Of a stretch of 64,000 bases of DNA, positions 1 to 8,476 are shown piece after piece. The notes under the pieces are model-generated. The model saw only the letters and a program-made list of their open reading frames with translations, ran no database searches and had not been told where the DNA came from. Source of the DNA: Streptomyces sp. CBMA152 (lineage in GTDB: Bacteria > Actinomycetota > Actinomycetes > Streptomycetales > Streptomycetaceae); the NCBI RefSeq assembly GCF_014596475.1, contig NZ_MECJ01000030.1, positions 62,001 through 126,000 on the forward strand, in the 5' to 3' direction. Numbering within the stretch: the stretch's first letter is position 1; each line of letters begins with the position of its first letter. Position numbers and translations under genes: made by a program.

Positions 1-225
1 TCCGCGGGGGTGCGCGCGGGGGAGTCGAATTCGCGTCATTCCGTTACGCACAGTCCGGCTGACCGGTATGCCCGCCAACCGCCCCCGGCATGTGCCGGAG
101 CCATCGTCAGGTGGGCTGACGCACCCTCAGACGCCAATAAAATAAGACAACATCGGCCATCGTTCCGCCGTGTGAGGGACGCGTCCGGATAGGCTCTTCG
201 GGCGAACGTAAGAACCGCGCGACCA

Positions 226-307
226 GCCCGGATGGTGGAAAGCAGACACGGCGAGCTTAAACCTCGCTGGCCCTCGGGCCGTGCCGGTTCAAGTCCGGCT
301 CCGGGCA
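226..307 (+). tRNA. bldA: tRNA-Leu, anticodon UAA (bldA)
   Basis: A complete class II tRNA cloverleaf can be folded. The acceptor arm is GCCCGGA (226-232) with TCCGGGC (300-306) and discriminator A307. The anticodon stem is 251-255 with 263-267, and its loop CTTAAAC puts the anticodon TAA at 258-260. There is a long variable arm GGCCC/GGGCC, and the T arm is GCCGG-TTCAAGT-CCGGC. The anticodon reads UUA leucine codons, which are very rare in Streptomyces. The only tRNA for them is bldA, which gates development and antibiotic genes that carry TTA codons. The CCA end is not encoded (ACCT follows). No clear promoter was identified in 1-225. I noticed no in-frame TTA codon in the genes below, but did not count systematically. 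Confidence 0.96.
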
Positions 308-660
308 CCTCACGCCCCCTCGGGGAGCAAAGCAGAGAACCGTTAATTCGGTGGGCGGAAGTACCGTATTTCGGCGAATGGGTGGCGTCCGGGTAAACAC
401 TTCCGCAAGCTTCCCGCCACCGCCGCGCCCCACCACCCGCTCCCGTCCCGCGCGTCCCGGCAGGCACGGCCCGGCGGTTCGGGGCCGACCGCGCGCTCCA
501 GCGCACCGGGGACCCGCCCCCGTGGCACTCTTGTGACCGTGGAACCCTGGTGTGAGACGGATGTGGCGCGGAAAGATCCTCCCAGAGCACTAGGGTGAAT
601 GTTTTGCGTTCCCATTACCCTTGACGTCAAGGCCGCGCTCGGTGGCCATGGAGGAGTGAG
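308..660. other. Intergenic region between bldA and the BI-1 gene
   Basis: These 353 bases hold no convincing gene; the minus-strand open frames are GC-rich shadows. A small CCCC/GGGG hairpin lies just after the tRNA (around 313-324). A -10-like TAGGGT is at 591-596, and a 14-bp palindrome lies between it and the next start codon. Confidence 0.5.
619..632. promoter_or_regulatory. Perfect 14-bp palindrome CCTTGACGTCAAGG in the BI-1 5' leader
   Basis: The palindrome is exact and ends 28 bases before the ATG at 661. If the TAGGGT at 591-596 is the -10 element, transcription starts near 603 and the palindrome lies in the leader. It could be a dimeric repressor operator. No regulator is named by the sequence. 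Confidence 0.4.
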
Positions 661-1533
661 ATGAGGAGCAGCAACCCGGTCTTCTCGCGACGGGGGTTCA
701 GCCGCGACAACGGCTACGCGGGCTTCAACACCGCGCCGCAGGCCGGGGGCAACCCGTACGCGCAGGCCCCGTACGGCCAGCCGCAGGCGAACCCGTACGC
801 GACGAACCCCTACGCGCAGCAGGACACGCAGTACGGCGCCCCGCAGGCCCCGGCCCGCGGCAACGTGATGACGATGGACGACGTCGTCTCGCGCACCGCC
901 ATCACGCTCGGCGTCGTCGCGCTCGGCGCGGTCCTCGCCTGGGCCCTGCTGCCGGTCTCGACGACCAGCTACGGGCTGGCGGTCGGCGCGGCGCTGGTGG
1001 CGTTCGTCCTCGCGATGATCCAGAACTTCAAGGCGAAGCCCGTCCCGGCGCTGATCATCGGCTATGCCGCGTTCGAGGGCGTGTTCCTCGGCGTGATCAG
1101 CGAGATGTACAACGAGCGCTGGTCCGGCGCCCCGTTCCAGGCCGTGCTCGGCACGCTGGCGGTCTCCGGCGCCACGCTGTTCGCGTACAAGCAGCGCTGG
1201 GTCCGTGTGACCGCGCGCTACGCCCGTATCGGGATGACCATCGCCATCGCGTTCGTCGTGGTGACGATGATCAACCTGCTGGTGGTCGCCTTCGGCGGTG
1301 CCAGCGGCGGGGGCCTGCGCAGCTTCGGCCCGCTCGGCTTCGCGGTCGGCGTGCTCGCCATCCTGATCGGCTGCTTCTTCCTGACGCTTGACTTCAAGCA
1401 GATCGAGGACGGCATCACCTACGGCGCCCCGCGCGAGGAGTCGTGGCTGGCCGCCTTCGGCCTGACGATGTCGCTGGTCTGGATCTACCTGGAGATGCTG
1501 CGTCTGGTGGCGATCCTCCAGGGCGACGACTGA
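661..1533 (+). CDS. Bax inhibitor-1 / YccA family membrane protein
   Basis: The protein has 290 residues. The first 75 or so are cytosolic-looking and rich in Asn, Pro, Tyr, Ala and Gln, with repeated NPYA-type units. About seven hydrophobic segments follow (roughly residues 78-285), typical of the Bax inhibitor-1/YccA superfamily. In bacteria this family is linked to membrane protein quality control and ion leak, but no actinobacterial substrate is known to me. The start is supported by GGAGGAG just upstream. A strong hairpin terminator follows, so it is probably a single-gene transcript. The tyrosine- and proline-rich N-terminus is an addition to the basic family fold. Confidence 0.88.
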   Translation: MRSSNPVFSRRGFSRDNGYAGFNTAPQAGGNPYAQAPYGQPQANPYATNPYAQQDTQYGAPQAPARGNVMTMDDVVSRTAITLGVVALGAVLAWALLPVSTTSYGLAVGAALVAFVLAMIQNFKAKPVPALIIGYAAFEGVFLGVISEMYNERWSGAPFQAVLGTLAVSGATLFAYKQRWVRVTARYARIGMTIAIAFVVVTMINLLVVAFGGASGGGLRSFGPLGFAVGVLAILIGCFFLTLDFKQIEDGITYGAPREESWLAAFGLTMSLVWIYLEMLRLVAILQGDD

Positions 1534-1555
1534 CGCCCGCACAGGTAAGTGCAGA

Positions 1556-1587
1556 GGGGCCCGTCCGGCAGTCGCCGGGCGGGCCCC
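1556..1587 (+). terminator. Rho-independent-type hairpin after the BI-1 gene
   Basis: The outer stem GGGGCCCG (1556-1563) pairs perfectly with CGGGCCCC (1580-1587). Further pairing is possible in between, and TTC follows. It sits 23 bases after the stop codon. Confidence 0.75.
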
Positions 1588-1645
1588 TTCGCGTTGTCGG
1601 CCTTCGGGTCGTCGGCCTTCGGGTACGGGGGGACTCCTACCTCTC

Positions 1646-1876
1646 CTAGAGCAGGCGGCGCGCGGCCCGCCGCAGGTCGTACTCGTGGATGATCGCCTTG
1701 GCGTGGCCGTACGCGAGATCGTGCTCGCTCCTTAGCCAGCTGACCTTCTCCTCGAACCGTACGAGGGAAGGGCCTTCGTCGACGGTGCGGAGCCAGTCGG
1801 AGACTTCACGACCGGTGCAATGGGGGATGCGGGAGAGCAGGTTGCGATGGGTTTCATCGGAGAAGACTTGGGACAT
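1646..1876 (-). CDS. DUF4287-like small protein
   Basis: A 76-residue soluble protein beginning MSQVFSDETHRN. It resembles the DUF4287 group of small helical actinobacterial proteins (conserved HAKAI near the C-terminus). Function is unknown. The reading frame continues six codons further upstream, but the ATG at 1876 is preceded by GGAGG at 8 bases and is preferred. It is tail-to-tail with the BI-1 gene across the 1556-1587 hairpin. Confidence 0.7.
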   Translation of the reverse strand: MSQVFSDETHRNLLSRIPHCTGREVSDWLRTVDEGPSLVRFEEKVSWLRSEHDLAYGHAKAIIHEYDLRRAARRLL

Positions 1877-2011
1877 CGGCGCCTCCGGACGCATTGCCTG
1901 GGGGTCTCCCGTGCGGGCGGAGCCCGGAACGCGGGAGAGGGTCCTTCACGTCACCGTGCCTGAGCGTTCGCGTATTGGCAACAGTCCCGGGGCGGCGCGT
2001 AGGGTCGCGGC

Positions 2012-2335
2012 GTGCTAGATGTGACCCCGCTCCTCGCCGCCGTCGACCGCTTCGCCGACCGCCTGCGGGCCGCCCCCGAGAGCCGCCTGCGACGCGGCGC
2101 CGCCGCCGAAGGCCTGGCCCTGGCCAGGGAATTGTCGCTCCGGGCCCAGCGCCTGGAGACCCCGGACCACGAGCCGCGCGAGATGCCGGACGCGGGCGCC
2201 TTCGCGGTCGCGGACCAAGTGTCGGTAGCGGGCCGCGATTTGGCCGAGGCACTGCGGAGCACGACAGCGGCCTCGCCCGAGATGCTGGACGAGGCCGTGG
2301 GGTTGATCGAGAAAGCCGCGCAGCAGGCTTTCTAG
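2012..2335 (+). CDS. Small helical protein of unknown function
   Basis: A 107-residue, Ala/Arg/Glu-rich protein predicted to be mostly helical, with no signal peptide or membrane segment; I do not recognise a family. The GTG start at 2012 has no ribosome binding site. A -10-like TAGGGT (2000-2005) ends six bases before it, so a leaderless mRNA is likely. The stop codon lies inside a copy of the dispersed palindromic repeat. It is convergent with the membrane-anchored protein gene downstream. Confidence 0.6.
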   Translation: MLDVTPLLAAVDRFADRLRAAPESRLRRGAAAEGLALARELSLRAQRLETPDHEPREMPDAGAFAVADQVSVAGRDLAEALRSTTAASPEMLDEAVGLIEKAAQQAF

Positions 2336-2400
2336 GGGCGCGGGGAACTGCGCGACCAGCCACCACGGTCCGCAGCCGCACAGGCCCTTCACGGGCCCCT
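2333..2400. repeat. Composite palindromic repeat, copy 1 (half copy)
   Basis: Carries only the right arm of the core palindrome (TAGGGGCGCGGGGAACTGCG at 2333-2352, continuing CG) plus the tail CCACCACGGTCCGCAGCCG. It lies between convergent genes, and the stop codon of the upstream gene is part of it. It probably contributes to termination. Confidence 0.75.
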
Positions 2401-2416
2401 ACAGGCGCGTACAGAG

Positions 2417-3217
2417 CTACAGCGACGCGATGACCCGGTCCGCGAGGATGTACACGCTCTCCTCGCCGCACGAGAACGTCAGAGCGTACGCACCGGAAAT
2501 CCCCGACCCACCCAGCAGCACCGGCGTCTCGCCCTCGCGCAGCGCCTCCGCGAGGCGCTCCGAGGTCTCCCGGTGACCCGGGGTCATACACAGCGTGGTG
2601 CCGTCGGCGAAGACGTACACGTCGAGGGTGCCGAGCGGCCCGGGACGCACGTCGGTCAGCGCCGTACCCGACTCGGCCAGCGTCTCCAGGCGCGAGACCG
2701 TGGACTCGTGGTCGGCCACGACGGGCGTCTGGACCGGCACGAAGTCCGGGTGCGAGGGATGCCGGCGGCGGGCGGCCGCGAGCTCCGGGGAGTCCTCGGG
2801 GAACTCCTCGTACGGCTCCACGACCGGCTCGGCGGCCTCCAGACCGGCGAAGTCGGACTGCCGGGGCAGGAACAGCGAGGCGTCGTCGCCCAGGCCCGCC
2901 AGGCCGCCCAGGAGCGACGGGGTGTCCGCCGCGTCCCGCGCCTCCTGCGCGGCCCAGAAGGCGCGCGCCTCGGCCAGCTCGCGCTCGCGCTCCTCGGCCA
3001 GCGCCTCGGCGACGGCCGCGCGTATCTCGGCGAGCGGGGTCTCGGCGCCGCGGGCCTGGTGGGGCACGGTGGCGGAGAGGGGTGCGCGGTCGGCCGCGAG
3101 GTCGGCGCGCAGCGCCACGACCTGCTTGCGCAGCCCATGGGCAGCGTGCAGGGCAGCAGCGCCCACGGCCGTGGCAGCGGCCGTGGTCAGCAGCAGGGCA
3201 AGAGACATGGCGCTCAC
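2417..3217 (-). CDS. N-terminally membrane-anchored protein of unknown function
   Basis: A 266-residue protein. Residues 4-26 form one hydrophobic segment (LALLLTTAAATAVGAAALHA), followed by a charged, Ala/Glu-rich helical stretch to about residue 100 that could be a short coiled coil. An acidic linker and a C-terminal domain of about 120 residues follow, ending in ILADRVIASL. I do not recognise the family. The GTG at 3217 has GGGAG seven bases upstream; the ATG at 3208 is an alternative. The 276 bases upstream hold no gene. Confidence 0.7.
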   Translation of the reverse strand: MSAMSLALLLTTAAATAVGAAALHAAHGLRKQVVALRADLAADRAPLSATVPHQARGAETPLAEIRAAVAEALAEERERELAEARAFWAAQEARDAADTPSLLGGLAGLGDDASLFLPRQSDFAGLEAAEPVVEPYEEFPEDSPELAAARRRHPSHPDFVPVQTPVVADHESTVSRLETLAESGTALTDVRPGPLGTLDVYVFADGTTLCMTPGHRETSERLAEALREGETPVLLGGSGISGAYALTFSCGEESVYILADRVIASL

Positions 3218-3493
3218 TGACTTACTCCCGGATTCAAACGATTCCCCGACTTCCTACATCAGCTTGTCGTGGGCCCGCTCGTCCTGTCAGTGCATTACGT
3301 CACGAAATGGACAGGTCTTTCTGCCCGAGGTTTAGCCCAGAAACGCCGTGACCTGCGGGAATGCCTCTCCCCCGGGACGTACGTCACATCCTGGGGGAGA
3401 TTCGGTCACGAACCGGTGGCGCAGCGGTTGAAAGGTGTCAGCACAGGCCGTCGGCAGAGGCTGTCGGGCAGGGCTGTCAGCTCGGCCGCTCGA

Positions 3494-4714
3494 TCAGCTC
3501 AGGCGCTCGATCACCATGGCCATGCCCTGGCCGCCGCCGACGCACATCGTCTCCAGACCGAACTGCTTGTCGTGGAACTGGAGGGAGTTGATGAGCGTGC
3601 CGGTGATCCGGGCGCCGGTCATGCCGAAGGGGTGGCCGACGGCGATGGCGCCGCCGTTCACGTTCAGCTTGTCGAGCGGGATCTCCAGGTCGCGGTACGA
3701 CGGGATCACCTGGGCGGCGAAGGCCTCGTTGATCTCGAACAGGTCGATGTCGCCGACGGTCAGGCCCGCGCGCTTCAGGGCCTGCTTCGACGCCTCGACC
3801 GGGCCCAGGCCCATGATCTCGGGGGACAGGCCGGTGACGCCGGTCGAGACGATCCGCGCCAGCGGGGTCAGACCGAGCTCGCGGGCCTTGGTGTCGCTCA
3901 TGATGACCAGCGCGGCGGCGCCGTCGTTGAGCGGGCAGCAGTTGCCGGCGGTGACCAGGCCGTCGGGGCGGAAGACGGGCTTGAGGCCCTGGACGCCCTC
4001 CACGGTGACACCGGCGCGCGGGCCGTCGTCCTGGCTGACGACCGTGCCGTCCGGGGTGGTGATCGGGGTGATCTCCCGCTCCCAGAAGCCGTTCTTGATG
4101 GCGGCCTCGGCGAGGTTCTGCGAGCGGACGCCGAACTCGTCCATGTCCGCGCGCGTGACGCCCTTGAGTCGCGCCAGGTTCTCGGCGGTCTGGCCCATCG
4201 CGATGTACGCGTCCGGGATCAGGCCGTCCTCGCGCGGGTCGTGCCAGGAGGCGCCCTCGCTCTGCGCGACGGCGGCCGTACGGGCCTCGGCGTCCGCGAA
4301 GAGCGGGTTGTGGGTGTCGGGCATCCCGTCCGAGGAGCCCTTCACCGAACGGGACACCATCTCGACACCGGCCGAGATGAAGACGTCGCCCTCGCCCGCC
4401 TTGATGGCGTGCATCGCCATACGGGAGGTCTGCAGGGAGGAGGAGCAGTAGCGGGTGATGGTGCAGCCCGGCAGGTGGTCCATGCCCATCTGCACGGCCA
4501 CGATCCGGCCGAGGTTGTGGCCCTGCTCGCCGCCGGGGAGGCCGCAGCCGAGCATCAGGTCGTCGATGTCGCGCGGGTCGAGCCCGGGGACCTTGGCGAG
4601 GGCGGCCTGGATGATCGTCGCGGTGAGGTCGTCCGGGCGGACGTCCTTGAGGGAGCCCTTGAAGGCGCGGCCGATGGGGGAACGAGCGGTCGAGACGATC
4701 ACGGCTTCGGGCAT
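3494..4714 (-). CDS. Acetyl-CoA C-acyltransferase (thiolase)
   Basis: A 406-residue thiolase that condenses or cleaves acyl-CoA units in fatty-acid beta-oxidation or acetoacetyl-CoA metabolism. The acyl-accepting cysteine is C90 (TRYCSSSLQT). The GHP catalytic motif (AIAVGHPFG) and the second cysteine motif (CVGGGQGMA) are present near the C-terminus. Length is normal for the family. The ATG at 4714 has GGAG five bases upstream; a GTG one codon earlier is too close to that site. An inverted repeat about 95 bases upstream resembles operators of TetR-type fatty-acid regulators. It is monocistronic as far as can be seen. Confidence 0.93.
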   Translation of the reverse strand: MPEAVIVSTARSPIGRAFKGSLKDVRPDDLTATIIQAALAKVPGLDPRDIDDLMLGCGLPGGEQGHNLGRIVAVQMGMDHLPGCTITRYCSSSLQTSRMAMHAIKAGEGDVFISAGVEMVSRSVKGSSDGMPDTHNPLFADAEARTAAVAQSEGASWHDPREDGLIPDAYIAMGQTAENLARLKGVTRADMDEFGVRSQNLAEAAIKNGFWEREITPITTPDGTVVSQDDGPRAGVTVEGVQGLKPVFRPDGLVTAGNCCPLNDGAAALVIMSDTKARELGLTPLARIVSTGVTGLSPEIMGLGPVEASKQALKRAGLTVGDIDLFEINEAFAAQVIPSYRDLEIPLDKLNVNGGAIAVGHPFGMTGARITGTLINSLQFHDKQFGLETMCVGGGQGMAMVIERLS

Positions 4715-4809
4715 CACGGCTCCAGAGGCTAAGCGGGCTGGCTCTCTGGGAAGTTACCCGTACGTACGTAATTGGTCATCGCCCGACGCGTGTGATGCGG
4801 ACCTCTTTT

Positions 4810-4825
4810 CTAAGCGGTTGCTCAG
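4810..4825. promoter_or_regulatory. Candidate operator CTAAGC-N4-GCTCAG upstream of the thiolase
   Basis: An imperfect dyad (5 of 6 bases symmetric) about 95 bases upstream of the thiolase start. The form CTnAGC-N4-GCTnAG is like operators of TetR-family regulators of acyl-CoA metabolism in actinobacteria. The regulator is not in the window. Confidence 0.35.
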
Positions 4826-4843
4826 GGCTTCCCGGGCGGTGCA

Positions 4844-5077
4844 CCCCGGCACCCCGTTCGTCTGCGGACCGTGATGGGTTGCTCGCGCCCACGCGGCGGA
4901 GCCGCAAATGTCACAGCCCCGCGCCCCTAACTACCTAGGGGCGCGGGGAACTGCGCGCTCAGCCCCCACCGGCTCGCAGCCGAAAAGCGGGGTCCGGGGG
5001 CGAAGCCTCCGGGTAACCGCCTCCACCCACCCCTCCCGGCCGCTCGGCCAGAGCTTTCGGGAAGGGGCGGGGTGGGG
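4844..5077. repeat. Composite palindromic repeat, copy 2
   Basis: Contains the flank module (GTTCGTCTGCGGACCGTG... at about 4857-4885), then the core hairpin. That hairpin has 13-bp arms CCCCGCGCCCCTA (4917-4929) and TAGGGGCGCGGGG (4936-4948). The tail CTGCGCG...AGCCCCCACCGG and the right terminal arm TTTCGGGAAGGGGCGGGG (from 5055) follow. The left terminal arm is missing. It fills most of the 4715-5083 gap and ends 7 bases before the cbs stop codon. Confidence 0.85.
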
Positions 5078-5083
5078 CAAAAA

Positions 5084-6472
5084 CTACTTCGCCGAATCCT
5101 TCGCCAGGAACGCCAGCAGGTCCTGGCGGCTCACCACGCCCGACGGCTTGCCCTCGACCAGGACGATCGCCGCGTCCGCCTCGCCGAGCACGGCCATGAG
5201 CTCGGCGACCGGCTCACCCGACCCGACCTGCGGCAGCGGCGCGCTCATGTGCTTCTCCAGGGGGTCGGAGAGCGAGGCACGCTGGGCGAAGAGGGCCGAC
5301 AGGAGCTCCTTCTCGACCACCGAGCCGATGACCTCCGCGGCCATCACGTCCGGGTGCCCCGCACCCGGCTTGACGATCGGCATCTGCGAGACGCCGTACT
5401 CGCGCAGCACCTCGATCGCCTCCCCGACCGTCTCCTCGGGGTGCATGTGGACGAGGGACGGCATCGCGCCCTCCTTGTCGGCGAGGACGTCGCCGATACG
5501 GGCGGACGGGCCCGCCTCCTCCAGGAAGCCGTGCCCGGCCATCCACTCGTCCGAGAAGATCTTGGACAGGTAGCCGCGGCCGGAGTCCGGGAGCAGGACG
5601 ACGACCACGTCGTCCGGGCCCAGGCCCTCGGCCACCCGCAGCGCCGCCACGACCGCCATGCCGCAGGAGCCGCCGACCAGCAGGCCCTCCTCCTTGGCGA
5701 GGCGGCGGGTCATCTGGAAGGAGTCCTTGTCGGAGACGGCGACGATCTCGTCCGTCACCTCACGGTCGTACGCCGTCGGCCAGAAGTCCTCGCCGACGCC
5801 CTCGACCAGGTACGGACGGCCGGAGCCGCCGCTGTAGACCGAACCCTCGGGGTCCGCGCCGACGACCTTCACCGAGCCGCCGGAGACCTCCTTGAGGTAC
5901 TTGCCGGTGCCGGAGATGGTGCCGCCGGTGCCGACGCCCGCCACGAAGTGCGTGATCTTCCCGTCGGTCTGCTCCCACAGCTCCGGACCAGTGGTCTCGT
6001 AGTGCGAGCGCGGGTTGTTCGGGTTGCTGTACTGGTCCGGCTTCCAGGCGCCGGGCGTCTCGCGCACCAGGCGGTCCGAGACGTTGTAGTACGAGTCCGG
6101 GTGCTCCGGGTCGACCGCCGTCGGGCAGACGACGACCTCGGCCCCGTACGCCCGCAGGACGTTGATCTTGTCGAGCGACACCTTGTCCGGGCAGACGAAG
6201 ATGCACTTGTAGCCCTTCTGCTGGGCCACGATCGCGAGACCGACACCCGTGTTGCCCGAGGTGGGCTCGACGATGGTGCCGCCCGGCTTGAGCGCGCCGC
6301 TCTGCTCCGCCGCTTCGATCATGCGCACGGCGATACGGTCCTTGACCGAGCCGCCGGGGTTGAAGTACTCGACCTTGGCCAGGACCGTCGCCTGGATGCC
6401 CGCGGTCACACTGTTGAGCTTCACCAGCGGGGTATTGCCGACGAGGCTGATCATCGAGTCGTGGAATTGCAC
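5084..6472 (-). CDS. cbs: Cystathionine beta-synthase
   Basis: A 462-residue PLP enzyme of trans-sulfuration joining serine and homocysteine into cystathionine. The catalytic fold covers about residues 1-320, with the PLP lysine K44 in NPGGSVKDR, the SGNTGVG substrate loop and the GVGTGGTISGTG phosphate loop. Two CBS domains (about 335-460) follow. The N-terminal heme region of the animal enzyme is absent, as expected. The frame is open 31 codons further upstream, but the GTG at 6472 (MQFHDSMISLVG) has GGAG at 6 bases and gives the usual length. Confidence 0.95.
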   Translation of the reverse strand: MQFHDSMISLVGNTPLVKLNSVTAGIQATVLAKVEYFNPGGSVKDRIAVRMIEAAEQSGALKPGGTIVEPTSGNTGVGLAIVAQQKGYKCIFVCPDKVSLDKINVLRAYGAEVVVCPTAVDPEHPDSYYNVSDRLVRETPGAWKPDQYSNPNNPRSHYETTGPELWEQTDGKITHFVAGVGTGGTISGTGKYLKEVSGGSVKVVGADPEGSVYSGGSGRPYLVEGVGEDFWPTAYDREVTDEIVAVSDKDSFQMTRRLAKEEGLLVGGSCGMAVVAALRVAEGLGPDDVVVVLLPDSGRGYLSKIFSDEWMAGHGFLEEAGPSARIGDVLADKEGAMPSLVHMHPEETVGEAIEVLREYGVSQMPIVKPGAGHPDVMAAEVIGSVVEKELLSALFAQRASLSDPLEKHMSAPLPQVGSGEPVAELMAVLGEADAAIVLVEGKPSGVVSRQDLLAFLAKDSAK

Positions 6473-6614
6473 CGTTGTCTCCGGGGTCTCCGTGATGGTC
6501 CCGTCAGCGTATGCGCAGAGTGCGGGCGTGTTCACCTCACGGCGTGATTGAGCGACACCTGTCACCGGGCAGGTAGCTCATGTACGGCTCCTGGAGAAGG
6601 CCAAGGAGGTGGCG

Positions 6615-7655
6615 GTGGCTGGGAGTGTGTTGACCGGTTCGGCCGGGTCGCGGGCGCGGGTGGCACGCCGTATCGCGGCCGGGGCGGCGTTCGGCGGGGG
6701 CGGCATCGGCCTGATCGGGGCCGCCGCGGTCGGTGTGCTGCTCGCCGAGGCGGCGCTGGCGAAACGCTCGGTGCGGGGCGGCAGCGCGCCGCACCCGCCG
6801 AGCGCCGACGGTCTGTACGGGGTCGCGTACGCCAACGGCTCGCCCCCGCTGCGCCTGGGCATCCTGGGCGACTCCACGGCGGCCGGCCAGGGCGTGCGGC
6901 GGGCCGGGCAGACGCCCGGGGCGCTGCTCGCGTCCGGGCTCGCGGCGGTCGCCGAGCAGATGGTCACCCTGCGCAACGTGGCCCAGCCGGGCGCCCAGTC
7001 GGACGACCTGGACCGCCAGGTCTCGCTGATGCTCGGCGACCCGGTCCGCATCCCCGACGTCTGCGTGATCATGATCGGCGCCAACGACGTCACCCACCGG
7101 ATGCCGCCCACCACCTCGGTACGCCATCTGGCGGGCGCGGTGCGCCGGCTGCGTACGGCCGGGGCCGAGGTCGTCGTCGGCACCTGCCCCGACCTCGGCT
7201 CGGTCGAGCCGGTCTACCAGCCGCTGCGCTGGCTGGCCCGCCGGGTCTCGCGCCAGCTCGCCGCCGCCCAGACGATCGTGGTGGTGGAGCAGGGCGGCCG
7301 GACCGTGTCGCTCGGCCATCTGCTCGGCCCCGAGTTCGAGGCGAACCCGCGCGAGCTGTTCGGCCCGGACAACTACCACCCCTCGGCCGAGGGCTACGCG
7401 ACGGCCGCGATGGCCGTACTGCCCACGCTGTGCGCCTCGTTGGGCCTGTGGCCCGACGCCGACCAGCTGGAGGCGGACCGCGACGAGGACATCCTGCCGG
7501 TCGCCAAGGCCGCGGCCGAGGCGGCGGCGGAGGCCGGTACCGAGGTCAGCGGGGCCCGCGCGCCCTGGGCGCTGCTCAAGCACCGCCGTCGGCGGCGCCT
7601 GCCGTCCGCGACCGAGCCGTCCACCGCGCACCCGGCGCACCCGGCCCACCCCTGA
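6615..7655 (+). CDS. SGNH/GDSL-family hydrolase, membrane-anchored or secreted
   Basis: An esterase-type hydrolase of about 346 residues. An N-terminal hydrophobic segment (AAGAAFGGGGIGLIGAAAVG) suggests export or anchoring. SGNH motifs are clear: GDS in LGILGDSTAAGQG (nucleophile Ser), GAND in MIGANDVTH, and the catalytic D/H pair in DNYHPSAEGYA. The tail is Ala/Arg-rich. AAGGAGG ends at 6609, so the in-frame GTG at 6609 overlaps it and the GTG at 6615 is preferred. It is divergent from cbs across about 140 bases. The substrate is unknown, with cell-envelope esters plausible. Confidence 0.87.
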   Translation: MAGSVLTGSAGSRARVARRIAAGAAFGGGGIGLIGAAAVGVLLAEAALAKRSVRGGSAPHPPSADGLYGVAYANGSPPLRLGILGDSTAAGQGVRRAGQTPGALLASGLAAVAEQMVTLRNVAQPGAQSDDLDRQVSLMLGDPVRIPDVCVIMIGANDVTHRMPPTTSVRHLAGAVRRLRTAGAEVVVGTCPDLGSVEPVYQPLRWLARRVSRQLAAAQTIVVVEQGGRTVSLGHLLGPEFEANPRELFGPDNYHPSAEGYATAAMAVLPTLCASLGLWPDADQLEADRDEDILPVAKAAAEAAAEAGTEVSGARAPWALLKHRRRRRLPSATEPSTAHPAHPAHP

Positions 7656-7976
7656 TCCGACGGTCCATCAGCAGGGGCCGCCTCGGGTGCGTTGGTCGCA
7701 GAACTGGTACGAGCGCGACACGTTGGCGCAGCACCCCCTTAACACGGGTACGGCACATTGGTGGATGTCGGCGGGGGAGACCCCGGCGGCACCACAAGCG
7801 GCGTCATGGACCTCCGGAGCGGCTCCCGGACCTCCCGACGCCCAGGACGCGGCGACCGGCCCTGACCCGGGACCGTGTCCCTCGCGGGGACCGCCGTCGT
7901 CCCGCCCCCCGGGCGACCGGGGGTGCGGCGGTCCCCGCGCTCAGCTTCTTCCCGTACGTACGGAGGCGCCCCGGCC
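7656..7976. other. Intergenic region between convergent genes
   Basis: Open frames here on both strands lack ribosome binding sites and recognisable protein features, so I treat the 321 bases as non-coding. I see no strong terminator and none of the dispersed palindromic repeat that separates most other convergent pairs in the window. Confidence 0.45.
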
Positions 7977-8423
7977 TCAGTCCGTGTCGCCGCCACGGTT
8001 GCGGCGGGGCCACGGCCAGGGGCGGGTGGCGTGGACGGCGTTGACGCCGAGGATGCCGGCCCAGGTGACGAAGAGGCCGCTCAGACCGGCGTTCACGGCG
8101 CCGATCGCGGAGAGCGGGATGGCCAGGATCAGCGAGATCATGCCAAAGCCGAAGCGCTCGCCGAAGCTGATCTCGCCGTCGTTGTGCGCGGCCGGGCGGC
8201 CGCCCCGGGCCACCACCATCTGCTGCTCGGCCAACTGGCGCCGCACGCGGCGGTCCACCGTTCCGTCGACGCGCTGCTCCACCTTCTCCAGGAACGACTC
8301 CAGGAGGGCGCTCTCGTACTCCGGCCCCAGCTCACGCCGGGCGTGCAGAGTGGCGTCGAGTTCCTTCTTCAGCTCGGCGTCCTGAAGCGGACCGTCCCTG
8401 AGCTCAGTGTCGCGGGCTTCCAT
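7977..8423 (-). CDS. Small integral membrane protein of unknown function
   Basis: A 148-residue protein. The first 85 residues are charged and helical (KKELDATLHARRELG... RRQLAEQQMVV). Two hydrophobic segments follow at about 97-135 (FGMISLILAIPLSAIGAV and LSGLFVTWAGILGVNAV), then a short Trp/Arg tail. I do not recognise the family. The ATG at 8423 has no ribosome binding site but lies six bases after TACCGT (8435-8430), a good -10, so leaderless translation is likely. It is divergent from the RpiR regulator. Confidence 0.65.
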   Translation of the reverse strand: MEARDTELRDGPLQDAELKKELDATLHARRELGPEYESALLESFLEKVEQRVDGTVDRRVRRQLAEQQMVVARGGRPAAHNDGEISFGERFGFGMISLILAIPLSAIGAVNAGLSGLFVTWAGILGVNAVHATRPWPWPRRNRGGDTD

Positions 8424-8476
8424 GCTTTTACGGTACGCAGCCGTCGGCACGGGCACAGTGGGGGTAGCCCCCGTAC

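Noticed and set aside
343..1542. Long minus-strand open frame over the BI-1 gene, and similar long antisense frames such as 3269-4732, 5072-6547, 11092-12669 and 12659-15274
   Set aside because: In DNA this GC-rich the antisense frames stay open by chance. Their translations are Arg/Gly/Ala/Pro-rich without recognisable domains, while the opposite strand encodes a clear protein family.
3410..3490. GGTGGCGCAGCGGTTG near 3415-3430 resembles a tRNA D-arm
   Set aside because: No matching acceptor stem, anticodon arm or GGTTCAA T-loop follows, so no cloverleaf can be folded.
7687..8385. Plus-strand open frame across the 7656-7976 gap and into the minus-strand membrane protein gene
   Set aside because: No ribosome binding site, no family features, and most of it lies antisense to a better-supported gene.
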